DNA of 64,000 bases from Flavobacteriales bacterium (GTDB lineage Bacteria; Bacteroidota; Bacteroidia; Flavobacteriales_F; PHOS-HE28), in assembly GCA_016710015.1 (NCBI GenBank), contig JADJLR010000001.1, positions 682,001-746,000 on the forward strand. Reading direction: 5' to 3'. Below the pieces are notes generated by a model. The model was given only the letters and a program-made list of their open reading frames with translations, had not been told where the DNA came from and did not search any database. Below are positions 58,171-64,000 of the stretch, piece after piece. Both the position numbers and the translations under genes were made by a program. Every line of letters starts with the position of its first letter. Position 1 is the first letter of the stretch.

Positions 58171-58644
58171 CTAGATATCCGCTTCCAATGGGTTTTCTGG
58201 GCCCGGTGATTCCGTGGTGCTCGACTTGGGCATTCCATACTTTGTTGTCGGCTCGGCAACGCCACCACCCTTGCTCACCGATAACCCCTTGAGGTACTTG
58301 ATGTACCCGTTCACCGTAGTGATCGCCTGCTCCACTTGATCGAAGTGAGTTTGCATGATCTGCTCTGTGATGATGCCATCATCACAAGCAGTTATCAAAT
58401 GGTCCTGGGTCTCGTACAAGGAACCACGTGCAGTCCGGCAATAGCGGATGTTCTCCTTTTCATAGAACCTTCCATAGCCCTCGGATATGTGTGCCGTCGG
58501 GCCTCTGCTGGAACGTATGATCTGATCCACAAGGCGATACTTTTCCTCAGCAGGCCAATTCTTCACCAATGCACGGATCGCCATTCGCACCTCACGGCAC
58601 TGCTGCCATGCGCGCAGATCTTTGAAGTGCCTGATGGTTGCCAT
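58171..58644 (-). CDS. Four-helix bundle protein (S23/23S rRNA intervening-sequence family)
   Basis: Protein of 157 residues with the family pattern HFKDLRAWQQCREV, KYRLVDQIIRSSRGPTAHISEGYGR (parts), ARGSLYETQDHL and a long last helix. Relatives are encoded in 23S rRNA intervening sequences or as free genes; the molecular role is unclear, though they are structurally known as helical oligomers. The C-terminal 25 residues (GVAEPTTKYGMPKSSTTESP) look disordered. The ATG at 58644 is right; the open frame upstream to 58830 consists entirely of repeats. Confidence 0.88.
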   Translation of the reverse strand: MATIRHFKDLRAWQQCREVRMAIRALVKNWPAEEKYRLVDQIIRSSRGPTAHISEGYGRFYEKENIRYCRTARGSLYETQDHLITACDDGIITEQIMQTHFDQVEQAITTVNGYIKYLKGLSVSKGGGVAEPTTKYGMPKSSTTESPGPENPLEADI

Positions 58645-58645
58645 A

Positions 58646-58830
58646 TGTTGGTTGTCAGTTGTCGGTTTGTCTGTCGCACAGGCCAGGCGCGGGTAGTTGG
58701 TTGTCAGTTGTCGGTTTTTCTGTCGCACAGGCTTTGTTCGGAGTACTTGGTTGTCGGTTGGCCGTTCAGACCGTCGCACGGAACCGCGCGCAGGAATGTG
58801 CGACGGTGGACACTGACAACCAACAACCAA
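58646..58830. repeat. Array of GTTGTC/GTCGCAC palindromic repeats
   Basis: Three successive units, each TTGGTTGTCAGTTGTCGG-like plus a CTGTCGCACAGG- or CCGTCGCACGG-like part, starting near 58648, 58696 and 58747. The last is closed by an inverted arm GTGCGACGG ... ACAACCAACAACCAAG, giving a hairpin of about 85 bases (58747-58830). No genes of a CRISPR type are near. Confidence 0.85.
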
Positions 58831-58836
58831 GCCTCT

Positions 58837-60186
58837 TCACCCCTTATAGTGCCTCGGCTTCTTCTTCGTCAATGCATCCGCAGGTTCCGGCACCCAATGG
58901 TGACGTCCACCGGCGAGTTCATCATCGAAGGTCTTCGGGATGTTGCCGGCGCGCGTGCGATCGCCCCAGGTCAGGTACTCCTTGCCATCATCGCGGCGCT
59001 CCATGGTGATGCAGTCCTCCACAGGGCAAACGATGGAGCAGAGATTGCAACCCACGCAGTTCTCCTCGATGATGCTCGGGATGCGGATCAGCGGATCGCT
59101 GGATAGGCCGATGGCTTGGTGCGCGCCGTCCTCGCAGGCGGTGTAGCAGAGTTGGCAGCCGATGCACTTGTCGGCGTTGATCTCCGCGACGACCTTGTAC
59201 TTCAGGTTGAGGTCCTCCCAATGCACGATGTTCGGCAGCGCCTTGCCGCGGAAATCGTCCAAGGTCTTGAAGCCCTTCTCGTCCATGTAGCGCTCCAGAC
59301 CCGACTTAAGATCGCGGATGATGCCGAAGCCGTAGTGCATCACGGCGGTACAGACCTGCACCGAGCTTGCACCGAGCAGGATGAACTCCGCCGCATCACG
59401 CCAGTTCTCCACGCCGCCGATCCCGCTGATCGGAATACCGACCTGGCTATCCTGTGCGCAGTTCTTGAGCATGTTCAAGGCGATCGGCTTCACAGCGGGA
59501 CCGCAGTAACCGCCGTTGGTGCTCTTGCCATCCACGTTCGGCATGGGAACGAAAGTGTCGAGGTCCACGCCCACCACGCTTTGGATGGTGTTGATCAGGG
59601 AGATCGCATCGCTGCCGCCCGCTCGTGCTGCACGCGCCGGACGTGTGATGTCAGAAATATTCGGGGTGAGCTTCGTGATCACGGGGACCTTTGCCACTTC
59701 CTTCACCCACTCAACAATGGTCTGCAACACCTTCGGTTCCTGCCCTACAGCGCTGCCCATGCCACGCTCGCACATCCCATGCGGACAACCGAAGTTCAGC
59801 TCGATGCCATCCGCACCGGCGTTCTCCACGTCGCGCACGATCTGGTGCCATTCCTCGCGCGTCTCTACCATCAGCGAGGCGATCACCGCGTGCTCCGGGA
59901 AGCGCTTTTTCACTTCGGAGATCTCACGCAGGTTGTCCGCTAGTGGTCGGTCGGTGATCAGTTCGATGTTGTTGAAGCCCACCATGCGGTTGTCGCGGTA
60001 GTTCACGGCGCCGTAGCGGCTGCTCACGTTCACCACGGGTACACCGAGGGTCTTCCACACGGCACCGCCCCAGCCGGCGTCGAATGCTTTCATGATCTGG
60101 TAGCCGCTGTTCGTAGGTGGCGCGGAGGCGAGCCAGAAAGGATTGGGCGACTTGATGCCCGCTAGGTTCGTTCTTAGGTCTGCCAT
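58837..60186 (-). CDS. preA: NAD-dependent dihydropyrimidine dehydrogenase, catalytic subunit PreA
   Basis: FMN enzyme subunit reducing uracil and thymine to dihydropyrimidines, 449 residues. The dihydroorotate-dehydrogenase-like barrel spans about 1-310 (NPFWLASAPPTNSGYQIMKA, ELNFGCPHGMCERGMG with the active-site Cys region, NVDGKSTNGGYCGPAVKPIA in parts); two 4Fe-4S clusters follow near 340-400 (CIGCQLCYTACEDG; CVGCNLCSIVCPVEDC). It begins 2 bases after the preT stop, so the two subunits are made together. Confidence 0.96.
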   Translation of the reverse strand: MADLRTNLAGIKSPNPFWLASAPPTNSGYQIMKAFDAGWGGAVWKTLGVPVVNVSSRYGAVNYRDNRMVGFNNIELITDRPLADNLREISEVKKRFPEHAVIASLMVETREEWHQIVRDVENAGADGIELNFGCPHGMCERGMGSAVGQEPKVLQTIVEWVKEVAKVPVITKLTPNISDITRPARAARAGGSDAISLINTIQSVVGVDLDTFVPMPNVDGKSTNGGYCGPAVKPIALNMLKNCAQDSQVGIPISGIGGVENWRDAAEFILLGASSVQVCTAVMHYGFGIIRDLKSGLERYMDEKGFKTLDDFRGKALPNIVHWEDLNLKYKVVAEINADKCIGCQLCYTACEDGAHQAIGLSSDPLIRIPSIIEENCVGCNLCSIVCPVEDCITMERRDDGKEYLTWGDRTRAGNIPKTFDDELAGGRHHWVPEPADALTKKKPRHYKG

Positions 60187-60188
60187 GA

Positions 60189-61532
60189 CTATCTCTTCAA
60201 GTATTGATCGATCCCGTGCGCCGCCTTTTTCGCTTCAGCAGCCGCGTTCACCACTTCCACACCGCCATTCACGGCATCGCCCGCAGCGAAATATTTCGGG
60301 TTGTTCGTTTGATACTGTTCGTTCACCACAAGGCGACCGCGGTCGTCGAGGATGCGGCTCTTGTGTTCCAGTTTTACGCCGCTGATCTGTTCCAGCAATT
60401 CCACTTGTTTGCCCTGTCCAGTGCCGAGAAGGACCATATCGCAAGGCTCCACGAACTCACTGCCAGGGATCGCCTCGATCTTGCCATAGGCCGCTTTGTT
60501 GCGAATGAATTTCACGCCGGTCACAGAGCCGTTACCCATGACTTCCACAGGCGTCACATTGAACAGTGCCTTCGCGCCGCTCTTCTTCGCGAGATCGAAC
60601 TCGAAGCTGTAGGCGCCCATCTCCTCCGGACCACGGCGGTACGCGATGACCACACTATCAGCACCCATGCGGCAACTTTCACTGGCAGCATCCATGGCCG
60701 TGTTACCGCCACCGAGCACGATCACCTTCTTTCCGATCGGGGTCTTGTGGTGATTCATCCGCAGTTCTTCCACGAACTCCAGCGCACCGATCACGCCCTG
60801 CTTGTCCTCGCCAGGAATACCGAGCGCCGAAGTGCTGCCCAAGCCGATGCCGATGAAGATCGCATCGTAGCCCTTCTCCAGCTTTTCAAAGTCCATGCGA
60901 CCGTTGATCGGCTTGTTGTACTGGACAGTGAAACCGAATTGCTCCTGCAAGTAAGCGACCTCATCCAACGCTTCTTCGTTGGTGAGCTTGTACGGGGCAA
61001 CACCATACACGCACAGGCCGCTGGGCTTGGCCTTCGCCTCGAAGATGTCCACCGCGTGGCCGAGCATCCGTAGCTCACAAGCAGCTGAGATCCCCGCCGG
61101 ACCCGCTCCGATCACCGCAATCTTCTTCCCGGTGTCCTTGCCGGTTCGAAAGAGTTTCTTCTTCGACCGGATCACAACGGTCGTGGCGTGTGCTTGCAAA
61201 CGTCCGATCTCGATCGGCTTCACATCGCTGTGATTGTACACGCAGGCACCCTCGCACAGTTCTTCGGTGGGGCACACATTCCCGCAGGCATGGCCCATCC
61301 AGTTGCTTTCGTAGATCGTCTTCGCCGCGCCGTCCTTGTTGTCACTGTTGATCTGCCGGATGAAGAGCGGGATGTCGATCCCCGTAGGGCAAGCGGTGAT
61401 ACACGGCGCATCGTAGCAATACAGACAGCGCGAGCTCTCGTAGTACGCTTCCGTGTCCGACATGAGGGGCTTCTTCGGCGAGAAGTTCGCAGCGAATTCA
61501 GCTTCGGAGGTGGGTGGTTTGTATTCTGCCAT
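60189..61532 (-). CDS. preT: NAD-dependent dihydropyrimidine dehydrogenase, subunit PreT
   Basis: Flavin/iron-sulfur electron-input subunit of 447 residues. The N-terminal cluster region has CLYCYDAPCITACPTGIDIP and CGNVCPTEELCEGAC; the FAD site is AVIGAGPAGISAACEL near 140, and the NAD(P)H site VLGGGNTAMDAASE near 280. It passes electrons from NADH to PreA. The ATG at 61532 fits the family (MAEYKPPTSEAEFAANF); the longer frame upstream is repeat sequence. Confidence 0.95.
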   Translation of the reverse strand: MAEYKPPTSEAEFAANFSPKKPLMSDTEAYYESSRCLYCYDAPCITACPTGIDIPLFIRQINSDNKDGAAKTIYESNWMGHACGNVCPTEELCEGACVYNHSDVKPIEIGRLQAHATTVVIRSKKKLFRTGKDTGKKIAVIGAGPAGISAACELRMLGHAVDIFEAKAKPSGLCVYGVAPYKLTNEEALDEVAYLQEQFGFTVQYNKPINGRMDFEKLEKGYDAIFIGIGLGSTSALGIPGEDKQGVIGALEFVEELRMNHHKTPIGKKVIVLGGGNTAMDAASESCRMGADSVVIAYRRGPEEMGAYSFEFDLAKKSGAKALFNVTPVEVMGNGSVTGVKFIRNKAAYGKIEAIPGSEFVEPCDMVLLGTGQGKQVELLEQISGVKLEHKSRILDDRGRLVVNEQYQTNNPKYFAAGDAVNGGVEVVNAAAEAKKAAHGIDQYLKR

Positions 61533-61550
61533 TGGGCTTAACTCTGTATT

Positions 61551-61705
61551 CTGTTGTCGGTTGTCGGTTTTCACCGTCGCACGGGCCTCGCGCTCAATTG
61601 CTGTTGTAAAGTATCGATCTTCATCGTCGCGCGGGTCTTGCGCGGCTGGCGGTTTCAGGAGTGCGTTGGCCTTGTGCGACAGCCATTTTCTGACAACCGA
61701 CAACG
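61551..61705. repeat. GTTGTC/GTCGCAC palindromic repeat ahead of preT
   Basis: Left arm GTTGTCGGTTGTCGG then CCGTCGCAC; right arm GTGCGACAG then CTGACAACCGACAAC. The interior of about 100 bases holds a second, diverged CATCGTCGCGCGGG unit. It fills most of the gap between the amidohydrolase stop and the preT start. Confidence 0.82.
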
Positions 61706-61721
61706 GCGCCCGCCTCGTGCG

Positions 61722-62588
61722 CTAGAGTTCCACCAACCTACCATACGTCTCCGGCCGCCGATCCCTATAGAACTGCCACGTGCTCCGAACCTCCTCGATC
61801 ATGTCCAGATCGAACTCGGCGACAAGCAATTCATCGTCATCGCGTGAGGCTTGTGCGAAGATCTGGCCGCGCGGATCCACGAAATAGCTCTGCCCGTAGA
61901 ACTTGCCGAGGTTCCAGGGTTTCTCCTCTCCCACACGGTTGATACAGCCCATGAAATAGCCGTTCGCCGCAGCGTGCGCCGGTTGCTCCAGCTTCCAGAG
62001 GTACTCGCTCAAGCCAGCAACGGTGGCGCTCGGGTTGTAGACGATCTCCGCGCCGTTCAGGCCGAGACAGCGGGCTCCATCGGGGAAGTGACGGTCGTAG
62101 CAGATGTACACGCCCACTTTGGCGTACTTGGTCTGGAACACGGGGTAGCCCAAGTTGCCGGGCTTGAAGAAGAACTTCTCCCAAAAGCCGCTCGTGTGCG
62201 GGATGTGGTTCTTGCGGTATTTGCCCAAATAGGTGCCGTCCGCGTCGATCACCGCGGCGGTGTTGTACAGCACGCCGGCCTGCTCCTTCTCATAGATCGG
62301 AACGATGATCACCATGTTGTACTTCTTCGCGTACGTGGCCATCAGCTCCGTGGTGGGGCCGGGCACGGGCTCCGCGCTCTCGTACCATTTGCGGTCCTGG
62401 CCGGGACAGAAGTAGGGCGTGTTGAAGATCTCCTGCAGGCAGAGGATCTGCACCCCTTCCTTGCCGGCCTTCTCGATCAGCGGGATGTGCTTCTGCACCA
62501 TCGCATCGATGATCTCCGGTATGGTGCCTTCGCCCTCCGTCATCGGAAGGCTCATTTGGATTAGGCCGCTCTTGATCTTGCGTGGCAT
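61722..62588 (-). CDS. Nitrilase-superfamily amidohydrolase, probable beta-ureidopropionase
   Basis: Carbon-nitrogen hydrolase of 288 residues with the Glu-Lys-Cys triad: Glu53 in LCLQEIFN, Lys126 in KYRKNHIPH, Cys163 in YICYDRHFPDGAR. The N-terminal GLIQMSLP and the IPHTSGFWEKFFFKPG block fit beta-ureidopropionase/N-carbamoyl-amidohydrolases. Lying between dihydropyrimidinase and PreT, it most likely hydrolyses N-carbamoyl-beta-alanine to beta-alanine, CO2 and ammonia; N-carbamoylputrescine amidase is the alternative. ATG 62588 chosen; sequence before it is repeat. Confidence 0.88.
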   Translation of the reverse strand: MPRKIKSGLIQMSLPMTEGEGTIPEIIDAMVQKHIPLIEKAGKEGVQILCLQEIFNTPYFCPGQDRKWYESAEPVPGPTTELMATYAKKYNMVIIVPIYEKEQAGVLYNTAAVIDADGTYLGKYRKNHIPHTSGFWEKFFFKPGNLGYPVFQTKYAKVGVYICYDRHFPDGARCLGLNGAEIVYNPSATVAGLSEYLWKLEQPAHAAANGYFMGCINRVGEEKPWNLGKFYGQSYFVDPRGQIFAQASRDDDELLVAEFDLDMIEEVRSTWQFYRDRRPETYGRLVEL

Positions 62589-62600
62589 GGGGGTGAAAGC

Positions 62601-62650
62601 GTTGTCTGTTGTTAGTTGTCGGTTGGCCGGTCGCACGGACTGCGCGCGGA
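62601..62650. repeat. GTTGTC/GTCGCAC-type repeat, partial copy ahead of the amidohydrolase
   Basis: GTTGTCTGTTGTTAGTTGTC, then CGGTTGGCCGGTCGCACGGA: one arm of the family with no clear partner arm. Confidence 0.75.
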
Positions 62651-62683
62651 CGAACGCCAATGTATGAAGCAGAATGTTTGTTT

Positions 62684-62773
62684 GGGCGTGCCGGCTCGAA
62701 GACTCGCCGTCGGGCTATCCGCTGTACTCCTCGCTCGAGCCTCGCTGCGTGGTGCCGCTCCTATACCTCACGC
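62684..62773 (-). repeat. Structured repeat element, copy C
   Basis: Minus strand: GCGTGAGG at the 5' end, AGCGG, CGCAGCGAGGCTCGAGCGAG, AGCCCGACGGCGAG and GGCACGCCC, closing on GCGTG/CACGC. It shares the AGCCCGACGGCGAG block with A and the AGCCCGAC, GGCACGCCCAAACA end with B. The GAAAGCCC block is degraded. Lies between the hypothetical gene's stop and the amidohydrolase. Confidence 0.72.
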
Positions 62774-62794
62774 GAAATGCGGGTACCCATTAAA

Positions 62795-63463
62795 TCATGA
62801 GTTCATTGTTTTCAGGCGAACGCCTTGTTCAATGAGCTTCGTCGAAACTTCAGAAGAATCCAGCGCGATGATATCGAACCGCACGTGTTTATAATAATCC
62901 TTCCTGAGATTCATCATCAATGAGTCACTGAAGCGATCGATCGGTTCATTTGACTTCACGCCGATGACATGGAAGGGCTGTTCTCCTTCTTGCGTATTGA
63001 TGAACAGGCCCAGATAGACTTCTTCTATCTCGCGATAATGAGGGATCGAGAGATTCACAGCCTTTGTGATCAGCGTGCGATTCCTTTCAGAGGCTTTGCC
63101 GAAGAGGCTTTGAACAACCTGTAGCTCGACCGTTTTCTCCAAGAGCGACGTCTCGTCAAGGTTTGCCATTACATCGCCCGTTACATCCAGTCCTCCAGAT
63201 GTGTTGACTTTGATTGAACGGAGCGCGTTGATGAATCCATTTGGCACGCTCCACCAACCGAACAATCCTGTGACAATGGTCGGTGCAATCCAGTGTTTAT
63301 CCTTCTTTCCGGTTTGGACCAGATAGACCGCGGTCACGTTCCTTATGGTGAAGGCGATGGGAGAGATTGTGTAAACGTAGGTGACAAGCTTCCCACCCAG
63401 CGCAACCTCACTCTCAAGTTGTTTGAGCGTGAGTCCTTCCAGATTGGCAAGTCGGTATTTCAT
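62795..63463 (-). CDS. Hypothetical protein within the pyrimidine cluster
   Basis: Protein of 222 residues that I do not recognise. The N-terminal part has YVYTISPIAFTIRNVTAVYLVQ and GLFGWWSVPNGFINALRSI (in parts), the latter weakly hydrophobic; the rest looks globular with Glu/Lys-rich helices and YREIEEVYLGLFINTQEG. No signal peptide. The ATG at 63461-63463 gives a natural start (MKYRLANLEGLT); upstream sequence belongs to repeat element B. By eye its base composition is less GC-rich than the flanking pathway genes, and it is bracketed by structured elements B and C, so it may be an insertion into the cluster rather than part of the pathway. Confidence 0.65.
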   Translation of the reverse strand: MKYRLANLEGLTLKQLESEVALGGKLVTYVYTISPIAFTIRNVTAVYLVQTGKKDKHWIAPTIVTGLFGWWSVPNGFINALRSIKVNTSGGLDVTGDVMANLDETSLLEKTVELQVVQSLFGKASERNRTLITKAVNLSIPHYREIEEVYLGLFINTQEGEQPFHVIGVKSNEPIDRFSDSLMMNLRKDYYKHVRFDIIALDSSEVSTKLIEQGVRLKTMNS

Positions 63464-63482
63464 AAGCGCGGGGCTTTTTTCC

Positions 63483-63588
63483 GCGTGAGGGATGGAAGGG
63501 GAAAGCCCGGAAGCCGGTAATCCGGCTGAGGACTTGGACCGAACAGCCCGACCCGGCTGCATTTGAGCCGGGGCACGCCCAAACACTC
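63483..63588 (+). repeat. Structured repeat element, copy B
   Basis: GCGTGAGGGATGG, GGAAAGCCCGGAAGCCGG, hairpin AGCCGG-TAAT-CCGGCT, GAGGACTTGGACCGAACAG, AGCCCGAC, hairpin CCCGGCT...AGCCGGG, GGGCACGCCCAAACACTCC. GCGTG at 63483-63487 pairs with CACGC at 63574-63578. Confidence 0.78.
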
Positions 63589-63650
63589 CTTCATCTGTAT
63601 TTCATATCAGCGTTCATCAGCCCGATCCGCGTCATCTGCGTTCCATCTCC
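63589..63650. repeat. CGCGTCATCTGCGTTC-type repeat, copy 4
   Basis: TCATCTGTATTTCATATCAG, CGTTCATCAG, then GATCCGCGTCATCTGCGTTC just before the dihydropyrimidinase stop. It directly continues from the tail of element B. Confidence 0.75.
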
Positions 63651-64000
63651 TCAAAGCATTCCAGAAACCTTGTTCCGCTTCACAAAGCTCCCGTACCCCT
63701 TCTTGATCCGCACTTCGCCGTTGTGTACCGCCACCTGGCCGCGCAGGATCACGGTCTTCACCTTGCCGGTGAGTTCCATGCCTTCGTAAGCGCTGTAGTC
63801 CACGTTCATGTGGTGCGTCTTGGCGCTGAGGGTGTGGCGCTCGTTGGGGTCCAGCAGGATGATGTCCGCGTCGCTGCCGATGCCGATGGTGCCTTTGCGC
63901 GGGAACATGCCGAAGATCTTCGCGGGGTTGGTGGCGGTGACCTCCACGAACTTGTTCACGGTGATGCGCTTCTTGTTCACGCCTTCGCTGAAGAGCAGTT
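63651..64000 (-). CDS. Dihydropyrimidinase (hydantoinase), C-terminal part only
   Basis: About 115 C-terminal residues of a cyclic amidohydrolase; the frame is still open at the window end. LLFSEGVNKKRITVNKFVEV, TNPAKIFGMFPRKGTIGIGSDADIILLDP (in parts) and the closing VILRGQVAVHNGEV are typical of dihydropyrimidinases. The enzyme would open the ring of dihydrouracil to N-carbamoyl-beta-alanine, the step between PreTA and the amidohydrolase. The active-site His and carboxylated Lys lie outside the window. Confidence 0.9.
   Translation of the reverse strand, partial: LLFSEGVNKKRITVNKFVEVTATNPAKIFGMFPRKGTIGIGSDADIILLDPNERHTLSAKTHHMNVDYSAYEGMELTGKVKTVILRGQVAVHNGEVRIKKGYGSFVKRNKVSGML

Noticed and set aside
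58646..58830. Possible CRISPR array
   Set aside because: Three units about 50 bases apart look array-like, but the units are imperfect, the intervening sequence is itself partly repeated, the last unit is a palindrome and no cas genes are present.

Overview
The window looks like a chromosome segment of a GC-rich member of the Bacteroidota, probably Flavobacteriales-like. The evidence is seven or more secreted proteins with type IX secretion (T9SS) type A or type B C-terminal sorting domains, promoter -7 elements of the TAnnTTTG type directly ahead of several genes, lineage-typical families (DUF6702, baeRF, the DivIC/FtsB type, MutA/MutB mutase, PreT/PreA), and almost no Shine-Dalgarno sequences. 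By eye GC is about 55-58%, high for this group. No rRNA, tRNA, phage, IS element or CRISPR array was seen.

Layout. 1-4147: truncated M1 metallopeptidase (minus), then DUF6702, an M15 peptidase and endonuclease III. 4217-7432: a baeRF/ribosome-hibernation-like protein, then an LpxL-type acyltransferase translationally coupled to a fatty-acid desaturase. 7816-11537: divergent ECF sigma factor and uvrA. 11521-21803: three tandem paralogous secreted giants of about 1100 residues (DUF7948-like head, SBBP propeller, PKD, T9SS type B tail). 21925-31055: ABC exporter/truA pair, a T9SS protein, phosphoesterase, DivIC, an SGNH/MBOAT O-acyltransferase pair, a porin, SlyD and a Cys/His-rich small protein. 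31355-36031: a fused MutA-MutB methylmalonyl-CoA mutase and a PKD/T9SS protein. 36366-38050: hipBA toxin-antitoxin. 38317-43763: lipoprotein, Smr protein, spermidine-synthase-like protein, ABC exporter, PA-domain T9SS protein.

44145-57506: a five-gene block on the plus strand encoding a propeller histidine kinase (LytS type), a LytTR response regulator, an outer-membrane barrel, a 2011-residue modular secreted protein and a fibronectin-III protein. The gene packing (2-nt gap, ATGA overlap) suggests the last three are made together. This is the best candidate for an undescribed envelope system.

57683-64000 (minus): a pyrimidine degradation cluster: FCY1-like cytosine deaminase, PreA, PreT, a beta-ureidopropionase-like amidohydrolase and dihydropyrimidinase (cut by the window end). 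Together they could take cytosine to uracil, dihydrouracil, N-carbamoyl-beta-alanine and beta-alanine.

The second major theme is dispersed palindromic repeats of at least five families. Some lie in frame inside genes. One 82-bp palindrome forms the exact linker joining MutA to MutB; another lies between the catalytic barrel and the B12 domain of the same protein; a 19-bp palindrome is inserted twice in the M1 peptidase. A separate element, present three times, has conserved blocks, a closing stem and variable inner hairpins and may be a structured RNA or a mobile repeat. One repeat plus the 3' end of the cytosine deaminase gene has been duplicated about 13.7 kb away as a decayed fragment.
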